A stretch of DNA of 64,000 nucleotides from Microcaldota archaeon (GTDB lineage Archaea; Micrarchaeota; Micrarchaeia; Micrarchaeales; Micrarchaeaceae), in the NCBI GenBank assembly GCA_021798935.1, contig JAJZBL010000002.1:1-64000 (forward strand). Direction: 5' to 3'. The position numbers were made by a program, and so were the translations under genes. Shown piece after piece: positions 45,035-53,067 of the stretch; the first letter of the stretch is position 1; each line of letters starts with the position of its first letter. The notes beneath the pieces were generated by a model, which searched no databases, was not told where the DNA came from, and saw only the letters and a list, made by a program, of their open reading frames with translations.

Positions 45035-46024
45035 TTAGACGCTGCATACCCTTGTGCCATAATTAGTAAATGAAACCCTTATAGCAAAATCAGATACCTT
45101 AGATATTTCTTTTTGGAGATCCTGTATCTTGCCCTCCTTTGCTATTGCCAAAAGAAATCCTTCCCCTCCACCACCCATTAGCCTGACTCCCTGTGCACCA
45201 CTTTCCTTTGCTTTCTCTATAAGACTTTCTATCTTTGGATTTGATACCCCTTCACTTAGCTGCCTTTTTACCTGCCAGCCTTCATTTATAAGATTTATAA
45301 ATGAATTTATATCATTGTTTTCTACGGAATCTGCCATTCTCATCGCAATATCTTTTAATGCAAGCAGCTTCTTATTTATCTCATTTTCATCCTTCTTTGA
45401 TGCATCAATTTGTTCTTTAAGGAATTTTGAGCTCTCTCTAGTTCCTCCGGTATAAACTAAAAGCGTTCTGCTCTCTAACTCTTTTATGAACCTTGGATTC
45501 TTTGACAGGTCATGAAGCAGCTCTTTATCATTTTGAAATTCCATCATCTTAAAATTGCCTAAAGAAATTGCAAATGGATCCTGTTTACCTAATGCAACTC
45601 CAAAATAATTCCTTTCAATTTCGTAAGATTCTCTTGCAAGATCAAAACTTGAAATTTCCTCATTCTTTATAAGATGAATAAGCTTTACCATTGCTGTTGT
45701 AAGTGCACTTGATGATCCTAGTCCAGATCCTGGAGGAACGTCATTGTTTATCATTATCCTACCCTTGCTTATGCCTTTTGAGTAAAATAGGTTTTGTATT
45801 TTGCCGATTATGCTGTCATTGCCTGTTGGTACTATTAAGCTCTTCACAAGGTCCCTGGAAGAAATTTCTAAATCATATTCATCTGGCTCATAGGTTACCA
45901 TAACCTTACGGTCTATAGTAGAGTTGACCACTGCGCCTCCATATTTCTCTATGAACGGCTCTACATCTGTTCCTCCCCCTGCAAATGTTATCCTTAAAGG
46001 GCTTATAATTGTATAACTCTGCAT
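45035..46024 (-). CDS. GHMP-family sugar kinase (heptose kinase-like)
   Basis: ATP-dependent small-molecule kinase of about 329 aa. SPLRITFAGGGTDVEPF at the N terminus is the motif of the D-glycero-D-manno-heptose-7-phosphate kinase (HddA) group, followed by the GHMP ATP loop VPPGSGLGSSSALTTAM and the C-terminal GAQGVRLMGGGGEGFLLA. A role in making a nucleotide-sugar for surface glycans is plausible; mevalonate or galactose substrates cannot be fully excluded. AAGGTG precedes the ATG at 46024. It begins 12 bases after the membrane-protein gene at 46037, so they are co-transcribed. Confidence 0.8.
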   Translation of the reverse strand: MQSYTIISPLRITFAGGGTDVEPFIEKYGGAVVNSTIDRKVMVTYEPDEYDLEISSRDLVKSLIVPTGNDSIIGKIQNLFYSKGISKGRIMINNDVPPGSGLGSSSALTTAMVKLIHLIKNEEISSFDLARESYEIERNYFGVALGKQDPFAISLGNFKMMEFQNDKELLHDLSKNPRFIKELESRTLLVYTGGTRESSKFLKEQIDASKKDENEINKKLLALKDIAMRMADSVENNDINSFINLINEGWQVKRQLSEGVSNPKIESLIEKAKESGAQGVRLMGGGGEGFLLAIAKEGKIQDLQKEISKVSDFAIRVSFTNYGTRVCSV

Positions 46025-46036
46025 TGCGAACACCTT

Positions 46037-46867
46037 TCAGCTTCCTTGGCTGAAATTTTCATATCTCTTTGATCTGCTCCATATCTCATTAAACCTTCTA
46101 AATGCCTCATTATGGTTCAAGCTCACAATATGCTCGCTTTTCCTGTTTATTATATTTATTGGGGGAATTTTATAGGCCATATTTGAATCCATCATTATAC
46201 GCTCATGCTGCCTTGAGAAGTCTTCCTTACTCATTATCCTCAACTCAAACTTTATGTTCTTATTATGAAGCTCGTTCTTGAAATCTGTATAACCTCTTCC
46301 AAATCCCCTGCTATTTTCTTCCAAATAAGTCAATATATATACAGAAGTATACTTGTTCATGTTTCTTACTATAAGCCGGCTAAGGTTGTCAAAAGAAGTA
46401 TTGTCAAAATGCGAATCAAGTATCCGTAAGTCCCCTTTTAGGTGCCTCATCAATTTGTTTGATATTGTAACCATATTTGAATAGGGGGTTAGTGGGTTTA
46501 TTTCTATCTCGAAATCACTATCAGACCCGTATAGTATAGCAATTAATGAGTATACCGAGAGCATTAGAACCAATAAATTAACAGTATAAGGCACTAGGAA
46601 GGATTCCACAAAACCGTTGAAATTAAAATTTGATTCTAAAAGGTGCACCAGCATTACATATATTGCTGAGAGTATTATTATTGCAGATACACTCCATTTG
46701 CTGTATAACCTTGAAAACATCCAAAGTATGGCTATTGCAAACATCATAACTGATATTGGAATCATTATGTACACAATGTCAAGAGCTATCCCAAGAGTTG
46801 GCAAAGTAGATAAATCCAGCTTTAAGGCACTACTTAATGTCAAATTGTAATTCTCAGATATAGTCAA
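46037..46867 (-). CDS. Membrane protein with cytosolic PLD-like domain, unknown
   Basis: A 276-aa frame with three hydrophobic helices in its first 115 residues (IVYIMIPISVMMFAIAILWMF, SAIIILSAIYVMLVHLLE, YTVNLLVLMLSVYSLIAIL) and a soluble C-terminal part. The latter (LRILDSHFDNTSF, VYILTYLEEN, then HERIMMDSNMAYKIPPINII) resembles phospholipase-D-like domains with an H-x-R site, but a full HKD is lacking. The first NTG is TTG at 46867, yet the same frame stays open about 43 codons further upstream and encodes another helix (SIIVVICIFIALFYTFYYII) with no start codon. So the true start may be upstream, possibly after a frameshift near 46970-47000. Confidence 0.5.
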   Translation of the reverse strand: MTISENYNLTLSSALKLDLSTLPTLGIALDIVYIMIPISVMMFAIAILWMFSRLYSKWSVSAIIILSAIYVMLVHLLESNFNFNGFVESFLVPYTVNLLVLMLSVYSLIAILYGSDSDFEIEINPLTPYSNMVTISNKLMRHLKGDLRILDSHFDNTSFDNLSRLIVRNMNKYTSVYILTYLEENSRGFGRGYTDFKNELHNKNIKFELRIMSKEDFSRQHERIMMDSNMAYKIPPINIINRKSEHIVSLNHNEAFRRFNEIWSRSKRYENFSQGS

Positions 46868-47252
46868 TATCCCCTCATAAATGCCAATTGATCTTGAAAT
46901 ATCTATTATATAATAAAATGTATAGAATAGAGCTATGAATATGCATATTACTACAATTATGCTTATGTAATTGTTATAGTCGCTTGTAAACCTCGTACAA
47001 TCACGGATTATTTACGATTTATTTTTTATAAAATAAATAACTTTGTTTAGCAAAAAGCAAATTTTACCTTTAAATCCTTATTTTGGAGGTAATTTCTGTA
47101 TTTTAAAATTTTACCGTCTAAAAGTGCAAATTCCTCTCTCTTGAAACTTTTATCTATATACAACTTATAAATATAAATTAAATAGTTAAAGGAGAAAATC
47201 TTTTAAGCTATAGGGTATATTTATAAAATCACTATTTATGGGGTGATACCAG
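46868..47252. other. Intergenic region and possible unstarted 5' coding stretch
   Basis: 46868-46999 continues the reading frame of the gene at 46037 and encodes a hydrophobic helix without an NTG start. The rest, 47000-47252, precedes the AdoMet decarboxylase gene. It holds AAATTTTACC twice (47059-47068, 47106-47115) with an inverted GGTAATTT between (47088-47095), and a TATA-like TTTATAAA at 47220-47227 about 30 bases before the ATG. No RNA gene recognised. Confidence 0.4.
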
Positions 47253-47663
47253 ATGGCTAAGATGCAGATTAAAGAAATTAGTTTGGAGATGCCTGAAGTC
47301 ATAGGCAAGCATGTTTACGGCAACTTGGATATGGTTGACCCTAAATTAATATCAAACTTGAGTTCTTTAATAAAAATTGTAGTGGAATCCGCTAAAGTAG
47401 GCAACTTGCACATAATAGAAATGATAACTAAGAAGTTCAATCCTTACAATGGCTTCGATGGAGGTGTTTCTATAATAGCTTTGATCGAAGAAAGCCATAT
47501 AGCACTTCATACCTGGCCTGAGAGCATGTATGCCACACTTGACATATACTCATGTGGCAAGGAAAGCAACCCAGATGCAGCATTCAACTATATAATAGGC
47601 AAATTAAAACCAAAGAAGGTTACTTCAAATTTCATTGATAGAGGAAAATCTAATACGGCTTGA
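47253..47663 (+). CDS. speH: S-adenosylmethionine decarboxylase proenzyme
   Basis: Makes decarboxylated AdoMet, the aminopropyl donor for spermidine. The 136-aa protein is the short prokaryotic class: EESHIALHTWPE carries the self-cleavage site, with Ser81 becoming the pyruvoyl group and His86 assisting, and the proton donor Cys101 lies in IYSCGKES. The N-terminal LEMPEVIGKHVYGNL segment is the expected metal/substrate region. The ATG has GGGGTGATACC before it; a TATA box about 28 bases upstream suggests a very short or absent leader. No spermidine synthase gene is nearby. A 3' hairpin follows at 47679. Confidence 0.9.
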   Translation: MAKMQIKEISLEMPEVIGKHVYGNLDMVDPKLISNLSSLIKIVVESAKVGNLHIIEMITKKFNPYNGFDGGVSIIALIEESHIALHTWPESMYATLDIYSCGKESNPDAAFNYIIGKLKPKKVTSNFIDRGKSNTA

Positions 47664-47678
47664 TTTTTTATTTACTTT

Positions 47679-47696
47679 GCAGAAATTTATTTCTGC
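47679..47696. terminator. Hairpin between convergent speH and RHH genes
   Basis: An inverted repeat GCAGAAAT-TT-ATTTCTGC sits 16 bases after the speH stop and 42 bases before the stop of the convergent ribbon-helix-helix gene, with a T-rich stretch before it. It could end transcription from both sides. Archaeal terminators depend mainly on T runs, so the assignment is tentative. Confidence 0.35.
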
Positions 47697-47737
47697 ATAT
47701 AAGTTACCTTCCTATTCTGCTTTTTATGATAATTTAT

Positions 47738-47998
47738 TTACTTTCTGAGCTTATCTTTATCTTCTTTGTTAATTGATCTTGAGCTTACGGCAGTAGGGTT
47801 TAGTTTGCTTTCCAATTCTGCATATTCCTTTGCTCTATCAATAAATTTTCTAAATTCCTCAGAACCCGTTAATATTTCTTCTATAACTTTTGATATACTT
47901 GTGTCTTTTTCCACTGAAGCTATCATCAAGGCACTATATATCTCAGATGGAAGAGTTATATTTATATGATCTCCTCTTCGTTGTCTTTTTACTTCCAT
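47738..47998 (-). CDS. Ribbon-helix-helix DNA-binding protein (orphan antitoxin-like)
   Basis: An 86-aa protein with a CopG-like ribbon-helix-helix at residues about 5-50: basic strand KRQRRGDHINITLP, then EIYSALMIASVEKDTSISKV. The C-terminal half is charged and could bind a toxin, as in VapB/RelB-type antitoxins, but no toxin gene adjoins it: downstream is the convergent speH and upstream is a pilin remnant. ATG at 47998 follows GGTGATATT and is better than an earlier in-frame start at 48034. It may regulate itself or a gene elsewhere. Confidence 0.7.
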   Translation of the reverse strand: MEVKRQRRGDHINITLPSEIYSALMIASVEKDTSISKVIEEILTGSEEFRKFIDRAKEYAELESKLNPTAVSSRSINKEDKDKLRK

Positions 47999-48134
47999 AA
48001 TATCACCAACTTTGCCTAAAATGAAGTGCACCATATATTTATATATATCATAATATTTGCCCTAAAGCCTTATACAATGCAATAGCTCAAAGCACTTTGA
48101 GAGAAATTTGTTTGAGTCTCAGATAACCTAAAGT

Positions 48135-48230
48135 TTAGGGTGCAGAATATGTTCTGTACCACGTTGAAGAGTATCCGATATTGTATTCTTTTCCATTATT
48201 TTGATTACCTGAATAGTAGTTTGTATTGTA
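48135..48230 (-). pseudogene. 3' remnant of a fourth LamG pilin-like gene
   Basis: Thirty-one codons plus stop read, near the end, N-Y-Y-S-G-N-Q-N-N-G-K-E-Y-N-I and then GYSSTWYRTYSAP, the same C terminus as the genes at 41747 and 52152. Upstream of 48230 the similarity stops in an AT-rich string (CTTTTTAAAA), and no start or LamG body remains. It directly precedes the RelE-type toxin-antitoxin module, which may have replaced the rest of the gene. Confidence 0.78.
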
Positions 48231-48332
48231 CTTTTTAAAATATTTATTTAAAGCAAAATTCTAAAGTAAGTATTATATATTATAATATATTAGTATATAA
48301 TTTGTATTAATATATAACTATATGTGATTTAT

Positions 48333-48611
48333 ATGTCAAAATTAATAATGGACAAAACACTTGAACATTCACCAACATTAAATACAGTAATCATGGTAGA
48401 GTCAGTTATAAGAAATTCAAAGAACTCTATTATTACTATACCTGAGATTAAGCGTGCACTTCCAAAACAGGTAAATCACAGAACGCTTATGATTATTTTG
48501 GAGTATCTTGAAGAAAGTGGCAAAATAGCGGTTACTATTAAAGGTATAACATGGATACATAATTCTAATAAAAATCTTAGAAATGCAATAAATAAAGGTC
48601 TTGAATTATGA
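48333..48611 (+). CDS. Small winged-helix antitoxin-like protein upstream of RelE toxin
   Basis: A 92-aa basic protein with a helix-turn-helix-like body (NTVIMVESVIRNS, IPEIKRALPKQVNHRTLMII, LEYLEESGKIAVTIKGITWI), the last part reading as a wing. Its TGA stop overlaps the ATG of the RelE-type frame (ATGA), the usual coupling of antitoxin to toxin. ATG at 48333 is preferred to GTG at 48324 because GTGATTTAT is the ribosome site. The upstream region is a run of alternating TATA motifs. It appears intact although its toxin is broken. Confidence 0.75.
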   Translation: MSKLIMDKTLEHSPTLNTVIMVESVIRNSKNSIITIPEIKRALPKQVNHRTLMIILEYLEESGKIAVTIKGITWIHNSNKNLRNAINKGLEL

Positions 48612-48958
48612 AATTAGTAAAAGTTGTTCTTTCACCAGAAGCTTGAGATTCATACAAACAGCTTAATAGCATTGCTGCAAATTCAAAATTAGAAAGAAGT
48701 ATACTTAACTCAATAGATAAGAAAGTTAAACTTATAAAAATTAATCCGCATTATGGAAATCCAATAGCTAAAAATCTTATACCTAAGGAGTATTTGTTAA
48801 AATATGGTGTTACAAATCTATTTCGCGTAGAATTGTCAAATTTTTGGAGAATGTTATACACACTTACAAATGATGAAACTGAAGTAGTTATAGTCGCCTT
48901 CGTACTCGATATAATAGATCATAAGGAATATGATAAAAAGTTTGGTTATAAAGGATAA
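48608..48958 (+). pseudogene. RelE/ParE-type toxin interrupted by an in-frame TGA
   Basis: A 116-codon frame: M-K-L-V-K-V-V-L-S-P-E-A, then TGA at 48644-48646, then DSYKQLNSIAANSKLERSI, KINPHYGNPIAKNLIPKEYL, GVTNLFRVELSNFWRMLYTL and IVAFVLDIIDHKEYDKKFGY. The last blocks match a well-known archaeal RelE-like toxin family at full length. Only codon 13 is bad, usually a charged residue there. TGA is used as a normal stop by other genes here, so it is not reassigned. No downstream ATG gives a full toxin. Either inactivation or rare readthrough would follow. Confidence 0.8.
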
Positions 48959-48986
48959 TTAATTCTAATTGATCTCTTATTGTTAA

Positions 48987-49877
48987 TTAAGGAGCAGAGT
49001 AAGTTTTATACCAAGTAGAGGAATATCCGACATTAGTTGCTTTTCCATTATAATTATTGCCTGAATAATCGTTTGCATTTCCATTCAATGGATACCATGC
49101 AACTAAGTGGCTAAGGTCAATTGGATCTCCTCCGATGCCCTCTTGGTATAATGCAGTAATTTGATTTGCTGAAAGAGCCTTATTGTATATTTGTACATTT
49201 GCAATAAGTCCTGGGAAATATCCTCTCACTGTCCAATAACCTATATAAAATAGAGATTTGCCTGTATTTACCCCTAATTGCTCTGAATTAATAGGTATAA
49301 TAGAACCTTTGTTGCTCAAGTAACCTATCTGATATGTTCCGTTATACTCATCTGCGATAAAATACCAACGGTCTAAACTAACTTTTGGAACATTTGGAAA
49401 ACTTTGGCATGTACACCAATTGTCAATAAATAATTCGCTATTATCACATGTAGCACTAGGTGTTGTTACTGAAGTCCAAAAAGTTTCATCGCAAGTATTG
49501 GCAGTTCCATAAGCAAATATTGCAGATTGACCATTAGAGGTTGATGGCTCTGCTGTTAAATAGAACCATGCAATAACAGTTCTTGGTTGTTTCCCTTTCG
49601 GTAAAATTGTAATATTTGAGTATATGTAACCATTATTACCATTGAAACTTGCAACATATTTGGGCAGCATGTTGGTGCATGTTCCCTCTAAATGAACATC
49701 TGTTGTTGTGGTTGGACCGAATGGCCTTATAACCTCGCAGGAACCTGCAGATGCCTTTGGTGCAAATGTGTTTGGGTTGAATATTCCTAAAGAATAGAGC
49801 GCTGCGAGTACAACCGCAATGACAAGGATTGCCCATCCATATGTCATAAGGTACTCCATTGCAGATTGGGATTTCAT
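48987..49877 (-). CDS. LamG-domain pilin-like surface protein B (class III signal peptide)
   Basis: A 296-aa paralogue of the gene at 41747. The first 75 residues (MKSQSAMEYLMTYGWAILV through GTCTNMLPKY) are almost identical to C at 52152. The LamG body (residues about 76-235, including ASFNGNNGYIYSN and VSLDRWYFIADEYNG) differs strongly and holds four to six Cys in DNSELFIDNWCTCQSF and nearby, absent from A and C. The C terminus again is ITALYQEGIGGDPIDLSHLV and YSSTWYKTYSAP. ATG at 49877 matches the paralogues' start. Probably a filament or adhesin subunit. Confidence 0.82.
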   Translation of the reverse strand: MKSQSAMEYLMTYGWAILVIAVVLAALYSLGIFNPNTFAPKASAGSCEVIRPFGPTTTTDVHLEGTCTNMLPKYVASFNGNNGYIYSNITILPKGKQPRTVIAWFYLTAEPSTSNGQSAIFAYGTANTCDETFWTSVTTPSATCDNSELFIDNWCTCQSFPNVPKVSLDRWYFIADEYNGTYQIGYLSNKGSIIPINSEQLGVNTGKSLFYIGYWTVRGYFPGLIANVQIYNKALSANQITALYQEGIGGDPIDLSHLVAWYPLNGNANDYSGNNYNGKATNVGYSSTWYKTYSAP

Positions 49878-50028
49878 CATATCAGATTTATATAACAAAA
49901 TTTAAAAAGGTAGTTTGAATTGGATTTGGCTGTGGACTTTGTATTTCAGCGGTTAATGTGCAACACATTCAAATAGCGTAACTTTTTATAATTTGAAATA
50001 GAATCTTAATTGCAGGCCCTAGATTAAT

Positions 50029-51891
50029 ATGGTGGAATTTTTATTCAGGTTTAATGAGGCAAGGGAGTCCCAGAAAGAGATGATGAAAGATATATATAAG
50101 TCTCTTTTAGATGGAAAGGACATACTGATAAATGCACCTACGGGCATAGGCAAAACAGATGCTTCTTTAAGTGCAGCTATAACTTATGCAATTAAAAATG
50201 ATAAAGATATACTATTCCTAACGCCTAAGATATCACAGCATCGGATAGCCGTTGATGTCCTTAGAGGGTTGAAGCACAAATTTAACCTTGGAATATCTTT
50301 TGTAGATGTTGTAGGGAAGAGAAACATGTGCATAAACCCAGATGTGAATAATATATATGATTCTTCCTTTTACAACGCCTGCGAGAACCTTATAAAGAAG
50401 AACCAGTGCCCTTATTTCAACAAGCTGAAGCATTATGACCTTGAAAGCGATTACGATATGTTAAATTCATTTTCTGAAGGACATAATGCTATATTGGATC
50501 AATCTTACAAGGAAGGGTTATGCCCTTATGAAGTTTCGATGAGGTTTGCCAAGAAAGCAGATATAATAGTGGCAGGCTATTCGCATATACTAAACCCTTA
50601 TACTAAGGATACGTTTTTGAAGAAGCTTTCACACGACCTATCCGATACTATAATTATATGGGATGAGGCACACAATATATTCAATTCCGCAGTATCGTAC
50701 TTCAGCACATCTATATCTGAAAATGTGATAAGCAGGGCAGCATCTGAACTCGCTGCAATAACAAGTGATATAGATATAAGCTTCTTGAGTTTTGAATTGA
50801 ATAAGCTTGCATCTAAAATGCTATCAATAGACAAGAATGAGGCATTTGTTGATTCAACAGATTTCCTTTCAGGAGAGAAGGACATGCTTGGAGACATAAT
50901 ATCGGATCTGGAAAAAGCGGGAATGATGTACATAGAGAACAAACATGCGAAGCGTTCATCACTGATGCATATAGCATCATTCCTTCAAGGATGGGAATCA
51001 TCAGATAGCGCTACTACAAGGATAATAGCAAGAAGTGGGGGAAGAGTGGAGCTGAAGTTAAGCAACCTTTATCCAGAAAGGGCTCTATCAGTATTTAAGG
51101 AAGCATATGCAAATGTTTTCATGAGTGGCACGCTTATACCATTGGAAATGTACAGGGATATACTTGGAGTTGAAGGTGCTGATACTAAAAGTTATAGATC
51201 TCCTTTCTCAAAGGACAAGCAGTTTGTAGCTATAGATTCTACAGTAACTACAAAATTCACCGGTAGGACTACGGATTTATATAAGTCCATAGCGTCCAAG
51301 ATAAACAGCATATATTCCTCTATACCTGGCAATACCTCTGTGTTTTTCCCAAGCTTCAGCGTATTGGAAAGCACCTACCGTTACCTTGATATAGCAAGTA
51401 TAGACGAGGCCTTCATACAGCGCAAGGCGATGAGCAATATAGAAGTTGAAAGGCTGATAAATGAATTCAAAGCCTCAAGTAAAGGGCTTATGCTAGGGGT
51501 TATGGGTGGAAGCTTAAGCGAAGGCATAAACTATGACAACAATTCAATAAAATGCATAGTTATAGTTGGAATACCTCTGACAAAGCCTGACCTTGAATTG
51601 CAGGCAAGGATAAATTACATGAACAAGAAGTTCCATGAAAGCGGCATTGAGTATATTTACACAATTCCTGCAGTTATAAGAGCTATACAGGCTGCAGGAA
51701 GGGCAATAAGGAGTGAAAGCGACAAAGCCTCTATAATATTCATGGACAGCAGATATGAATGGAAGAATTACAAGATGCTAATAAAGAACTTCTTCACCCT
51801 TTATGAAGGAAATGATTATCTGGAAAAAATGAAACAGTTCTGGTCCTCCGAAAGTGTTGAATGGAAATCCAAATACAGCGATTTTAAATAA
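50029..51891 (+). CDS. Rad3/XPD-DinG family iron-sulfur helicase
   Basis: 5'-3' DNA helicase of superfamily 2. The 620-aa protein has Walker A INAPTGIGKTDASLSAA near residue 40, an iron-sulfur insert with four Cys (KRNMC, NACENL, KNQCPYF, GLCPYE) at about 100-165, the DEAH box IIWDEAHNIF, and C-terminal motifs FMSGTLIPLEMY, GGSLSEGINY and QAAGRAIRSESDKAS. All four Fe-S cysteines are present. It is likely for DNA repair or excision. The length is typical of archaeal XPD (about 550-620 aa). It is flanked on both sides by pilin-like paralogues on the other strand. Confidence 0.9.
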   Translation: MVEFLFRFNEARESQKEMMKDIYKSLLDGKDILINAPTGIGKTDASLSAAITYAIKNDKDILFLTPKISQHRIAVDVLRGLKHKFNLGISFVDVVGKRNMCINPDVNNIYDSSFYNACENLIKKNQCPYFNKLKHYDLESDYDMLNSFSEGHNAILDQSYKEGLCPYEVSMRFAKKADIIVAGYSHILNPYTKDTFLKKLSHDLSDTIIIWDEAHNIFNSAVSYFSTSISENVISRAASELAAITSDIDISFLSFELNKLASKMLSIDKNEAFVDSTDFLSGEKDMLGDIISDLEKAGMMYIENKHAKRSSLMHIASFLQGWESSDSATTRIIARSGGRVELKLSNLYPERALSVFKEAYANVFMSGTLIPLEMYRDILGVEGADTKSYRSPFSKDKQFVAIDSTVTTKFTGRTTDLYKSIASKINSIYSSIPGNTSVFFPSFSVLESTYRYLDIASIDEAFIQRKAMSNIEVERLINEFKASSKGLMLGVMGGSLSEGINYDNNSIKCIVIVGIPLTKPDLELQARINYMNKKFHESGIEYIYTIPAVIRAIQAAGRAIRSESDKASIIFMDSRYEWKNYKMLIKNFFTLYEGNDYLEKMKQFWSSESVEWKSKYSDFK

Positions 51892-52151
51892 AAACCCATT
51901 TAATCTGAAAAATTAATTAATAAAAGCTTAAAATTAAAATTACCAATTGGCAACTTATTTCAGAACCTATGACGCAAAGGTTTTTGGTTTCTTTGTAATC
52001 TACTTTCGACCTACCATACAGTGTTTAGATTTTGCCTCACTTCTTATAAAGCTATATTATCTTTGTGGCCTTGCTATACTCATTAAAATAGCCTATTATT
52101 AATGGACAAAAATAGCTAAATAGCACAGTAATATTAATTTTGTATTATAGT

Positions 52152-53012
52152 TTAGGGTGCAGAATAGGTTCTATACCAGGTTGATGAATATCCAACATTG
52201 ATTGCATTTCCATTGTAGTCATTGCCTGAATAATCATTTGCATTTCCATTTAGTGGATACCATGCAACTAAGTGGCTAAGGTCAATTGGATCTCCTCCTA
52301 TGCCTTCTTGATACAATGCAGTAATTTGGCCCTGCGATAGTGCTATATTGTAAACTTGCATATTTGCCATTAGTCCATTTAAATAATTTCCATTTCCTGG
52401 ATCATTACCTATCCTAATTTCATCTGCTGGAATATGTGAAGGAGATTCTGGGCTAGAAGCATACACTATCCTTCCATCTAAATAAATTGAATAGATAACA
52501 TCTCCACTGCTTGCAGGAGATATCGTAAATATTATATTGTACCATCTAGAACTGTTTATAGATTTACTGGTGTCTATCCATCTTATGCTAGATTCCAATA
52601 TTTGAAATTCATTGTCTTGTAAATAAAGCCCATAGCCAATTGGGTATCCACCATTTGGAGAAAGCAAAAATAGAGGTGCATAGTAATTTGAATTATCGGA
52701 TTGATACCAAAGGCTGAAAGAAACATTGACTGTTTTGTTAGTGGGTATTGGTGATATTATATAATTGTCATTTCCATCAAATAAAGCAGCATACTTAGGT
52801 AACATATTAGTACAAGTACCTTCAAGATGAACATCTGTTGTTGTGGTTGGACCGAATGGCCTTACAACCTCACATGAACCTGCAGATGCCTTTGGTGCAA
52901 ATGTATTTGGGTTGAATATTCCTAAAGAATAGAGCGCTGCAAGTACAACCGCGATGACAAGGATTGCCCATCCATATGTCATAAGGTATTCCATTGCAGA
53001 TTGGGATTTCAT
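52152..53012 (-). CDS. LamG-domain pilin-like surface protein C (class III signal peptide)
   Basis: A 286-aa paralogue. Its N-terminal 75 residues match B and its last 48 residues match A residue for residue (DPIDLSHLVAWYPLNGNAND, YSSTWYRTYSAP). The middle LamG domain (about 77-235; VNVSFSLWYQSDNSNYYAPL, YNIIFTISPASSGDV, YLDGRIVYASS) is a different version. The ends thus point to different siblings, a mosaic. GGTCATGACAAG precedes the ATG. It is probably exported, cut by prepilin peptidase and assembled or displayed at the surface. Confidence 0.83.
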   Translation of the reverse strand: MKSQSAMEYLMTYGWAILVIAVVLAALYSLGIFNPNTFAPKASAGSCEVVRPFGPTTTTDVHLEGTCTNMLPKYAALFDGNDNYIISPIPTNKTVNVSFSLWYQSDNSNYYAPLFLLSPNGGYPIGYGLYLQDNEFQILESSIRWIDTSKSINSSRWYNIIFTISPASSGDVIYSIYLDGRIVYASSPESPSHIPADEIRIGNDPGNGNYLNGLMANMQVYNIALSQGQITALYQEGIGGDPIDLSHLVAWYPLNGNANDYSGNDYNGNAINVGYSSTWYRTYSAP

Positions 53013-53067
53013 CTTGTCATGACCTATTTTATGTTAAAATTTAAAAATATAAATGCAGATTAGAGAT

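Noticed and set aside
47228..47247. Hairpin ATCAC...GTGAT hiding the speH ribosome site as a riboswitch.
   Set aside because: Only five weak pairs around a ten-base loop, and the promoter spacing suggests an almost leaderless message.
48644..48646. TGA reassigned to a sense codon.
   Set aside because: Other genes end in TGA at the expected family length (for example those ending at 2660, 4073 and 48611), so the TGA in the RelE frame is a true stop or readthrough case.
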